From: Limnoperna fortunei
Taxonomy: Eukaryota; Mollusca; Bivalvia; Mytilida; Modiolidae
Assembly: GCA_944474755.1 (NCBI GenBank)
Contig: OX104115.1
Location: forward strand, 68,548,993-68,612,992
Reading direction: 5' to 3'
Length of the DNA: 64,000 nucleotides
The stretch's first letter is position 1, and every line of letters begins with the position of its first letter. Shown in pieces: positions 15,101 through 27,100 of the stretch. The notes below the pieces were generated by a model. The model did no database searches and was not told the DNA's origin. It was given only the letters and a program-made list of their open reading frames with translations. The translations under genes were made by a program, and so were the position numbers.

Positions 15101-18100
15101 CTCATTAACCATAAATGATAAAGGGAAACGAAAGAGTGCAAAATGTTGGTCTCTTAAAGGAGCAACTTTGTTACATTTGAAGGGAAAGAATTTGACTTCA
15201 TTTTATAGGAGTTATCTCCCATTATATATTTAACTGATTGGTTTTTCACATGTTACTCATTAACCATAAATGATAAAGGGAAACGAAAGAGTGCAAAATG
15301 GTGGTCTTTTAAAGGAGCAACTTTTTTATAATGGCAGTAAACGGATTTGACATCATTTTATAGGAATTATCTCCCATTATATGTGTAATTTATTAGTTTT
15401 TCACATGTAACTCATTAACTATTAATGTTAAAGGGAAAGTAAAGAGTGCAAAATGTTGGTCTTTTACAGGAGCAACTTTGTTACATTTACAGGGAAAGGA
15501 TTTGACTTCATTTTATAGGAGTTATCTCCCATTATATTTGTAACTGATTGGTTTTTCGCATGCATGATATGGCACTAATTAACTATTAATGATAGAGGGA
15601 AACGAAAGAGTGCAAAATGTTGGTCTCTTAAAGGAGCAACTTTGTTACATTTATAGAGAAAGGATTTGACTTCATTTTATAGGAGTTATCTCCCATTATA
15701 TATGTAACTTATTGGTTTTTTACATGTTACTCATTAACCATAAATGATAAAGGGAAACGAAAGAGTGCAAAATGTTGGTCTCTTAAAGGAGCAACTTTGT
15801 TACATTTGAAGGGAAAGAATTTGACTTCATTTTATAGGAGTTATCTCCCATTATATTTGTAACTGATTGGTTTTTCGCATGGCACTCATTAACTATTAAT
15901 GATAGAGGGAAACGAAAGAGTGCAAAATGTTGATCTCTTAAAGGAGCAACTTTGTTACATTTACAGGGCATGCCCTTTGACCTTGAAAACTTGTATGAGT
16001 CATGGTCACGTACTAGTTTTTGGCCTTTGCTATTTTGAAGGATATTGAAATTATTTTCGTCCTAAAATGTTCTTTTAATAATTACGAGTAAATAAAGACA
16101 TGGCGTTAAAAGTTGTATAAAACTTTTATCAGAGTTATCTCTCTTAGAATGCCAATCTGTAGCAAATAATATAAAATAATTTCTATTTTAAATATTTATA
16201 GCAAAGTTATAACATTTTGCAAAAAGATGATTATTTTAAATGTCATCATGTAATACAAAATTAAAATTAATATGGAAAGACCCTCAAATGTTCAACCGAA
16301 CAGTTGATCTTTAATTATTATTATTATTCTTTTCTCTTTTCTTCCGCCAACTTATTTCGGTGTCTGGTTTTTTTACTTCGCGACATGTCGCTTTGATATT
16401 TTATATCTGATATCGGTTACCCATTGCGCTTTCGCAGTTCACCCTGACTGACCGCACCCTTTTCCTTTAAGGAGTTATCTCCCCTTTTACTAAAAAGCTT
16501 GTTCATGCTTCTCCTCCTTAACCAAAAAAGATAGCAATACCAAAACTTTACCAAAATGTGTCCTATATCCTTGCGCAACTTTGGGACAGATTGATTGAAG
16601 GGTTCTGACGACATCTTATAGGAGTTATCTCCCTTTAAATAAAAGTAGTAAATGATATTCAAACAAATCTCAACAACTAAAAGAGATAGAGGCCTGGGGT
16701 CTTCACCATAGATCATCTTGACCTTTGACCTTGAAAATGGACACAAGGTCAAAGGTCAAGGTCACGTTCTAAATTTTGACATTTGCTTGTTCGCGCTACT
16801 CCTCTGAAACGGTAAAAGATAGATAAACACTTATTGAGAATAAAATGTTCGCCTTATTAAGACGCAACTTTGTCCCATTTGGAGGGAAGTAATTTGACTT
16901 CATTTTATAGGAGTTATCTCCCATTATATATGTAACTGATTGGTTTTTCACATGGTACTCATTAACTATTAATGATAGAGGGAAAGTAAAGAGTGCAAAA
17001 TGTTGATCTTTTAAAGGAGCAACTTTGTTACATTAACAGATAAAGAATTTAACTTCATTTTATAGGAGTTATCTCCCATTATATATGTAAATTATTGGTT
17101 TTTTACATGTTACTCATTAACTAATAATGATAAAGGGAAACGAAAGAGTGCAAAATGTTGGTCTCTTAAAGGAGCAACTTTGTTACATTTATAGGGAAAG
17201 GATTTGACTTCATTTTATAGGAGTTATCTCCCATTATATAAGTAATCGATTGGTTTTTCGCATGATACTCATTAACTATTAATGATAGAGGGAAACTAAA
17301 GACTGCAAAATGTTGACCTCTTAAAGGAGCAACTTTGTTACATTTATAGGGAAAGGATTTGACTTCATTTTATAGGAGTTATCTCCCATTATATATGTAA
17401 CTGATTGGTTTTTTACATGTTACTCATTAACTATTAATGATAAAGGGAAACGAAAGAGTGCAAAATGTTGGTCTCTTAAAGTAACAGCTTTGTTACCTTT
17501 ATAGGGAAATGATTTGACTTTATTTTATAGGAGTTATCTCCCATTATATATGCAACTTATTGGTTTTTACATGGTACTCATTAACTATTAATGATAAAGG
17601 GAAACGAAAGAGTGCAAAATGTTGGTCTCTTAAAGGATCAACTTTGTTACATTTATAGGCAAGGATTTGACTTCATTTTATAGGAGTTATCTCCCATTAT
17701 ATATGTTACTTATTGGTTTTTTACATATAACTCATTAACTATCAATGATAAAGGGAAACGAAAGAGTGCAAAATGTTGGTCTCTTAAAGGAGCAACTTTG
17801 TTACATTTACAGGTAACTGATTTGACTTCATTTTATAGGAGTTATCTCCCATTATATATGTAACTGATTGGTTTTTTACATGTTACTCATTAACTATTAA
17901 TGATAAAGGGAAACGAAAGAGTGCAAAATGTTGGTCTCTTAAAGTAACAGCTTTGTTACCTTTATAGGGAAATGATTTGACTTCATTTTATAGGAGTTAT
18001 CTCCCATTATATATGCAACTTATTGGTTTTTACATGTTACTCATTAACTATTAATGATAAAGGGAAACGAAAGAGTGCAAAATGTTGGTCTCTTAAAGGA

Positions 18101-21100
18101 GTAACTATGTTACATTTACAGGAAAAGGATTTGACTTCATTTTATAGGAGTTATCTCCCATTATATATGTATCTGATTGGTTTTTCACATGGTTCTCATT
18201 AACTATAAATGATAGAGGGAAAGTAAAGAGTGCAAAATGTTGATCTCTTAAAGGAGCAACTTTGTTACATTAACAGGTAAAGGATTTGACTTCATTTTAT
18301 AGGAGTTATCTCCCATTATATATGTAACTTATTGGTTTTTTACATGTTATTCATTAACTATTAATGATAAAGGGAAACGAAAGAGTGCAAAATGTTGGTC
18401 TCTTAAAGGAGCAACTTTGTTACATTGATAGGGAAAGGATTTGACTTCATTTTATAGGAGTTATCTCCCATTATATATGTAACTGATTGGTTTTTCGCAT
18501 GGTACTCATTAACTATTAATGATAGAGGGAAACTAAAGAGTGCAAAATGTTGATCTCTTAAAGGAGCAACTTTGTTACATTTACAAGTAAAGGATTTGAC
18601 TTCATTTTATAGGAGTTATCTCCCATTATATATGTAACTTCTTGGTTTTTTACATGTTACTCATTAACTATTAATGATAAAGGGAAACGAAAGAGTGCAA
18701 AATGTTGGTCTCTTAAAGGAGCAACTTTGTTACATGATAGGGAAAGGATTTGACTTCATTTTATAGGAGTTATCTCCCATTATATATGTAACTGATTGGT
18801 TTTTCGCATGGTACTCATTAACTATTAATGATAGAGGGAAACTAAAGAGTGCAAAATGTTGATATCTTAAAGAAGCAACTTTGTTACATTTACAGGTAAA
18901 GGATTTGACTTCATTTTATAGGAGTTATCTCCCATTATAGATGTAACTGATTGGTTTTTCACATGGTACTCATTAACTATTAATGATAGAGGGAAACTAA
19001 AGAGTGCAAAATGTTGATCTCTTAAAGGAACAACTTTCTCACATTTACAGGAAAAGGATTTGACTTCATTTTATAGGAGTTATCTCACATTATATATGTA
19101 ACTTCTTGGTTTTTTACATGTTACTCATTAACTATTAATGATAAAGGGAAACGAAAGAGTGCAAAATGTTGGTCTCTTAAAGGAGCAACTTTTTTACATG
19201 ATAGGGAAATGATTTGACTTTATTTTATAGGAGTTATCTCCCATTATATAAGTAACTTATTGGTTTTTTACATGTTACTCATTAACTATTAATGATAAAG
19301 GGAAACGAAAGAGTGCAAAATGTTGGTCTCTTGAAGGAGCAACTTTGTTACATATATAGGGAAAGGATTTGACTTCATTTTATAGGAGTTATCTCCCATT
19401 ATAGATGTGACTGATTGGTTTTTCACATGGTACTCATTAACTATTAATGATAGAGGGAAACTAAAGAGTGCAAAATGTTGATCTCTTAAAGGAACAACTT
19501 TCTCACATTTACAGGAAAAGGATTTGACTTCATTTTATAGGAGTTATCTCACATTATATATGTGACTGATTGGTTTTTCACAAATAGCTCATTAACTATT
19601 AATGATAGAGGGAAACTAAAGAGTGCAAAATGTTGATCTCTTAAAGAGGCAACTTTGTTACATTTACAGGTTAAGGATTTGACTTCATTTTATAGGAGTT
19701 ATCTCCCATTATATATGTAACTTATTGGTTTTTTACATGTTACTCATTAACTATTAATGATAAAGGGAAACGAAAGAGTGCAAAATGTTGGTCTCTTAAA
19801 GGAGCAACTTTGTTACATTGATAGGGAAAGGATTTGACTTCATTTTATAGGAGTTATCTCCCATTATATATGTAACTGATTGGTTTTTCGCATGGTACTC
19901 ATTAACTGTTAATGATAGAGGGAAACTAAAGAGTGCAAAATGTTGATCTCTTAAAGAAGCAACTTTGTTACATTTACAGGTAAAGGATTTGACTTCATTT
20001 TATAGGAGTTATCTCCCATTATATATGCAACTTATTGGTTTTTTACATGTTACTCATTAACTATTAATGATAAAGGGAAACGAAAGAGTGCAAAATGTTG
20101 GTCTCTTAAAGGAGCAACTTTGTTACATTGATAGGGAAAGGATTTGACTTCATTTTATAGGAGTTATCTCCCATTATATATGTAACTGATTGGTTTTTCG
20201 CATGGTACTCATTAACTATTAATGATAGAGGGAAACTAAAGACTGCAAAATGTTGACCTCTTAAAGGAGCAACTTTGTTACATTTGAAGGGAAAGGATTT
20301 GACTTCATTTTATAGGAGTTATCTCCCATTATATATGCAACTTATTGGTTTTTTACATGTTACTCATTAACTATTAATGATAAAGGGAAACGAAAGAGTG
20401 CAAAATGTTGCAAAATTATATATGCAACTTATTGGTTTTTTACATGTTACTCATTAACTATTAATGATAAAGGGAAACGAAAGAGTGCAAAATGTTGATC
20501 TCTTAAAAAATTGAAAATTTTGTAATTGCTGGTATGACTAAAATTAAAGATCTGTTTGATACTAGTTTGAACAGAAAATTAACTGCAGCAGATCTTGTTG
20601 GCATAATTAGCATTCGTTCTGAACGATGTATCCAACAACATCTAGATTTATTATGGTCGGCTTTTCCTCCGGGGTGGAGTGAATTAATATATCGTTTTTT
20701 ACATAATGATATTGATATTGGTGTTGTTCACCAATATATCTTTAAATTAGATGTTGACAATGCACCTGAATTAAGTAAGGGTGTAGTTCTTGATAAATGT
20801 CCCAAGAAAATGATTTATATGTTATCTGTTATTCAAAATTTTAATAGTTCCCATACCAAAAAGTTATTGTCCCCCTGGAATAGTATTTTACAATCAACTT
20901 TCCCTCCTAATATTATATATAGTCATATTTATGAATATCCTCATAGCATGCATGAAGGTGATCTTAACTGGAGAATACTTCATGGTGCTGTTTCAACTTG
21001 AAAATTTTATTATAAAGCTGGTTTTCAGCTGTCTGATGTTTGTCCCTCTTGTGGTTTGCAAGAGGACTTACATCACATTTTTATAGCCTGTCCACGTATT

Positions 21101-24100
21101 AGTGTTTTATTAAATTACATTCATAATATTTTGTGTAAATTAAGTAAAAATAATATAGGTTCAAAGGAATCATTTATATTTGGACCTTTAACCTTTTCTA
21201 GCACTGACCAAACGCCATCTCAGGTCAGTGCAAATCGATCTCCTCCAGCTGTCCACACGCCAACATCGGACAGCTGTCCAGTTAGGAGATCGATTCCAGC
21301 TGATCAACCGCCACCTCGGATCAGCTGTCCAGAGGTTACAGTACCAGCCGACCACACGGCATCCAGGGTCGGCTGCCTAGAGACGAACAGACAGCCAATG
21401 GTGATGGAGGACGGAACAGTCGTGTTGGGAGAATGTACCAACACGCAACGATGGACGAAGCGGTGCAGGACCCCAAGACGACTGTTCCAGTGGATTGCCA
21501 CCCAGGCGAAGATGGCCACATACGTCACACTTCAGCACCTGAGGACCGGAGGAGGACAGACAGACCCGCTCGTGGAATTCAGGTCGCGCATCCGCGCCCG
21601 GTTGGCAATCGAATTTGCCTATTGTAAGTTCATTAATAATGTAGATTTTTTTTCAGATTTTTGGTCTTTTAATAATGTACTATGTTTTATCTCTAATGAC
21701 AAGCTTGTTGTAAATATTTAATGGTAAGGTAATTGTATTTTTGATTTTTATTTTTCTTGTCTTGTTTATATATTGTAAACCGCGATGTGTTAAAAGTTAA
21801 AACATGGACTGGCGTGTACCAGTCCATGTTGACTTTGATCATTATGACAAAGTCTTTTATAGGTGTCTTTAGGTTCAATGTTAGGTAGGTAATAAATTAA
21901 TTGTTAAAGTTTAAATTGGCTTGAATCAGTTTAAACTGACTTTGCTCACTAGGACAAAGATAGAGGCCTGGGGTCTTCACCATAGATCATCTTGACCTTT
22001 GACCTTGAAAATGGACACAAGGTCAAAGGTCAAGGTCACGTTCTAAATTTTGACATTTGCTTGTGTGCGCTACTCCTCTGAAACGGTAAAAGATAGATAA
22101 ACACTTATTGAGAGTAAAATGTTCGTCTTATTAACACGCAACTTTGTCACATTTGGAGCGAAGTAATTTGACTTCATTTCATAGGAGTTATCTCCCATTA
22201 TATATGTAACTGATTGGTTTTTCACATGGTACTCATTACCTATTAATGATAAAGGGAAACGAAAGAGTGCAAAATGTTGGTCTCTTAAAGGAGCAACTTT
22301 GTTACATTTACAGGTAAAGGATTTGACTACATTTTATAGGAGTTATCTCCCATTATATATGAAACTTATTGGTTTTTTACATGTTACTCATTAACTATTA
22401 ATGATAAAAGGAAACGAAAGAGTGCCAAATGTTGGTGTCTTAAAGGAGCAACTTTGTTACATTTATAGGGAAAGGATTTGACTTCATTTTATAGGAGTTA
22501 TCTCCCATTATATATGTAACTGATTGGTTTTTCACATGGTACTCATTTACTATTAATGATAGAGGGAAAGTAAAGAGTGCAAAATGTTGATCTCTTAAAG
22601 GAGCAACTTTGTTACGTTTACAGGTAAAGGATTTGACTTCATTTTATAGGAGTTATCTCCCATTATATATGTAATTTATTAGTTTTTCACATGTAACTCA
22701 TTAACTATTAATGATAAAGGGAAAGTAATGAGTGCAAAATGTTGGTCTTTCACAGGAGCAACTTTGTTACTTTTACAGGGAAAGGATTTGACTTCATTTT
22801 ATAGGAGTTATCTCCCATTATATATGTAACTGATTGGTTTTTCACATGGTACTCATTAACTATTAATGATAGAGGGAAAGTAAAGAGTGCAAAATGTTGA
22901 TCTCTTAAAGGAGCAACTTTGTTACATTTACATGTAAAGGATTTGACTTCATTTTATAGGAGTTATCTCCCATTATATATGTAATTTATTAGTTTTTCAC
23001 ATGTAACTCATTAACTATTAATGATAAAGGGAAAGTAATGAGTGCAAAATGTTGGTCTTTTACAGGATCAACTTTGTTACATTTACAGGGAAAGGATTTG
23101 ACTTCATTTTATAGGAGTTATCTCCCATTATATATGTAACTGATTGGTTTTTCGCATGGTACTCATTAACTATTAATGATAGAGGGAAACTAAAGAGTGC
23201 AAAATGTTGATCTCTTTAAGGAGCAACTTTGTTATATTTACAGGTAAAGGATTTGACTTCATTTTATAGGAGTTATCTCCCATTATATATGTAACTGATT
23301 GGTTTTTTACATGTTACTAATTAACTATTAATGATAAAGGAAAACGAAAGAGTGGAAAATGTTGGTCTCTTAAAGGAGCAACTTTGTTACATTTATAGGG
23401 AAAGGATTTGACTTCATTTTATAGGAGTTATCTCCCATTATATATGTAACTTATTAGTTTTTTACATGTTACGCATTAACTGTTAATGATAAAGGGAAAA
23501 GAAAAAGTACAAAATGTTGGTCTCTTAAAGGAACAACTTTGTTACATTTATAGGGAAAGGATTTGACTTCATTTTATAGGAGTTATCTCCCATTATATAT
23601 GTAACTGATTGGTTTTTCAAATGGTACTCATTAACTATTAATGATAGAGGGAAACTAAAGAGTGCAAAATGTTGATCTCTTAAAGGAACAACTTTCTCAC
23701 ATTTACAGGAAAAGGATTTAACTTCATTTTATAGGAGTTATCTCCCATTATATATGTAACTTATTGGTTTTTCACTTGTAACTCATTAACTATTAATGAT
23801 AGAGGCATGGGGTCTTCACCATAGACCCTCATGCCCTTTGACCTTGAAAACTTGTATGGGTCAAGGTCACGTACTAGTTTTTGACCTTTGCTATTTTTAA
23901 AGACATTGAAATTATTTTCGTCTTAAAATGTTCTATTAATAATTACGAGTAAATAAAGACATGGCATTAAAAGTTGTATAAAACTTTTATCAGAGTTATC
24001 TCTCTTAGAATGCCAATCTGTAGCAAATAATATAAAATAATTTCTTTTTTAAATATTTATAGCAAAGTTATAACATTTTGCAAAAAGATGATTATTTTAA

Positions 24101-27100
24101 ATGTCATCATGTAATACAAAATTAAAATTAATATGGAAAGACCCTCAAATGTTCAACCGAACAGTTGATCTTTAATATTATTATTACTTTTCTTCCGATC
24201 TAAAATTCAATTTAGTGCTGCCAAAAAGTTTCTTATCCGATCGAGCTGAAAATTTGGCGGTGTGATGGATACCCCGTGGGCTTTCTCCCAGTCACCCTGT
24301 TAGCACGCCCCGTCAAAAATGAGGGCGTGGCAGGGACCCCCCATGAAAACGTTGTTATCACATCTCCTCCTAAGGCACACAAAATGGTACAATAAAATGG
24401 ACGCCGATTGCATCTGGGATCGATGTCCTCGAATTGTCGATAGATAGAAAATCGCTGGGCGCAACCAGTAAAAAGTTACCAGTCGTGCAAGTCCAACACC
24501 ACTTTTTATGTAAAAATCGTAATTTCCCGAAAAACGATGCATCCCAGCTGTTTGAAACCCTCGCCATTCGCTTTAGAATGTCGATTTCAGTCTTAAAATG
24601 TCTCCCCGTAAGGTGTACGAGTCAATAAATCCTTAAAATCCCACATTGAAATACGTGACCACCCCTCCCCCCAGCCACGTAAATTTCGTCTGTCGTGATG
24701 TCCGTTTCAGCCATCGTCAGTGAATGACAGTGTAAATCGTGTGTCAACCAGTTGTTCTAACTGTCCGAAGTGCATTTTACCTGAAACAATAACAAATTGA
24801 AACAATTTCCGACGTCACTTTTTTGTGTATTCCATCGTCTGCTACGTGCCTCGTGTAATTATTTTACAGTGTGAAATTTCTCTGAAATAAATTTAAAAAG
24901 TCTTTTATTAATTGTCGGCTTGCTCCGTTGATAAAAATCCGTGCCGTGTCGTCCTGAAATAAACAATCACTGAGATTTAAGATCGTGCATCATGTCATAT
25001 ATACGTCTGTTCATGACCATGGTAACTCCCTAGAATGATAAAATAAAACTATCTCCGTGATATTATATAAGAATGTCACGTGACTCCAGCTAGTTCTTTT
25101 CTTTGCCTTTTACCATAAATCTGTTTTTCTTCACCTACAAGTCAAGAAAAGTCATTAAAATACGAAACATATAGTTAAAAACAGAAAAGTAAACAAACAA
25201 ACAAATAAACAAAAAAACTGGTTCCCGGTTTTTATATAATCATAGTTGCATATAAAACTATGAACCCAAAAAGGGCCCAACTCTCCACCCAGGGACAGCA
25301 TGTCAAAAACAATAAATCATGCTGGCCCTGGGGTGGAGGGGCCGGGCCCTTTTTTTTTCTTCAATTTTGTAATTAGAACGTTCTAGAAACAATGGAATAG
25401 AAACCCGCCCGGGGGGGGGGGGTAGGTATACGGGTATATTACGATGTAAAATGATAGATTTTCACCCTCTGGGGCCTCTTGTTTAACGTTTAACGCCAGT
25501 TTTTCCTATAGAAACGATAACGAGGGAAAGACCTTCCTGTGCATTAGTTCTACTGAACAAATGTCCTTTTATTATTATTATTTTTCTTTTCTTTTCCGCC
25601 ATCAGTTGCTAAAAAGTGTCGCGACATATCATTTTGATACTTGGTACCATTAATCGGTCATACTGGCAGATGACTCAGTTCACCCTGTGAAACCGATCTA
25701 TTTTTAGTAACAGAGTTATCTGCCCCAACACCGTAAACCCTTGTTAGCAGATAAACTCAGAAACCGTAACCGATTCTCAAAATCTAAACTGTAAAAAATG
25801 TCGCTGGACCTATGGCGATGATTTGTCATGCAAAATTTTTTTTTCCAATCGACTTCCTGTTTACGTGTTTTTGACCTGAAAAATGTCGCAACGCGTCAAA
25901 ATTTTTTTCTCAGAAACCGTAAGTCCTAGAGACTTGGGACCACCACCATTGATCCTAAGTGACATATTAAAAAATGTCAAGGTCAAAGGTCAAAAGTCAA
26001 GGTCAAAGGTCACCATAGGCCTTGTTAGCACTATATCTCACAAACCATACAAGATAGAAGCAGACAATAAATTGGAAAAATACTCCACTTATTGAGACCT
26101 TCATTTGGTACATTTGACTGAAAGCTGTGCGATGGACCATTTCTGAGTTACTGCCCTTGACGCGTTTCGGTTAATAGGTTTTTTGGTTAAAACTTGAAAA
26201 CGGTTAGAGATAATATAGTAAACATATAGGTTTAACTTGATCAGTAGGAAAAGAGCTTCAATTTGAGCCAAAGGTCAAAGGTCATAGGTCAAGGTCATAC
26301 CATAGCAACAAGGTGACTGTTATAAAAAGTCCTTAGCAACCATATATTTTTAGAATCAGAATGATGTACTTTACTGAAATATATGTCATTTCATGACCGG
26401 AAGTGGCCTTTTGTCCCTAGCAACCGAATGAAAGTCCTTAACAACCATATATTTTTTGGCTCAAGACCACTTTCTTTACTCAAATAGTTCATTTTTATGA
26501 CTGGAAGTGACATTTTGTGCTATAGCAAGACGCAAAATCCCATAGCATCACCTAAATTTTCTTACTTTAGAGGAACAGTGGGAAAGACCTTCTCATTTGT
26601 TCTCAGAACAAATGGCAGTTTAATTATTATTTTTCTTTTTCTCCCCAAATTTCAAAATGGGTTTGCCAGAAGGGGTTTCGACATATCATTATGATACTTG
26701 GTACGTTTAATCGCTCATACCAGGAGATGACCTGGCTCACCCTGTGAGACTATTCTATTTTTAGTAACAGAGTTATCTGCCCCAACACTGAAAACCTTGT
26801 TAGCAGATAAACTCAGAAACCGTAACAGATACTCAAAATCTGAAGTGTGCAAAGTATAGGGCGACTTATGACGATGATTTAACATGCAAAATTTTTTTTC
26901 TTAATCGACTTCCGGTTTACGCGTTTTTGACCTGAAAAATGACGCAACGCGTCAAAATTTTTTTCTCAAAAACCGTAAGTCCTAGAGACTTGGGACCACC
27001 ACCATTGATCCTAAGTGACATATGTTACATTTAAAAATGTCAAGGTCAAAGGTCAAAAGTCAAGGTCAAAGGTCACTATAGGTCTTGTTAGCACTATATC

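Larger units (their letters stand above)
11599..16320 (+). mobile_element. Repeat element copy B1, carrying a large minisatellite
   Basis: It starts with the palindrome AGGTCTTTCCAC / GTGGAAAGACCT (11601-11630) and (ATT)n. The body begins CTTTTCTCTTTTCTTCCGCC. A leader with inverted nuclear-receptor-like repeats (12063-12102) precedes the 155-bp array. A unique tail ends ATGGAAAGACCCTCAAATG, then GTTCAACCGAAC and TTAATTATTA. The ends resemble those of A elements while the middle differs. Confidence 0.7.
20508..21958 (+). mobile_element. 5'-truncated LINE (non-LTR retrotransposon), 3' part
   Basis: Only the C-terminal end of the polymerase ORF and the 3' UTR are present. The left junction falls inside a 155-bp satellite unit and the right junction at the start of a B-element leader (GATAGAGGCCTGGGG). 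The 3' UTR carries several hairpins. The orientation matches the host gene. Confidence 0.75.

Noticed and set aside
12230..20507. Open frames of about 60 codons inside the 155-bp arrays
   Set aside because: They repeat with the satellite unit, shift frame between units and show no protein pattern.
24300..24628. Overlapping open frames in C1 on both strands
   Set aside because: Their higher GC content lowers stop frequency. No domain, no splice signals and no similarity between them were seen.
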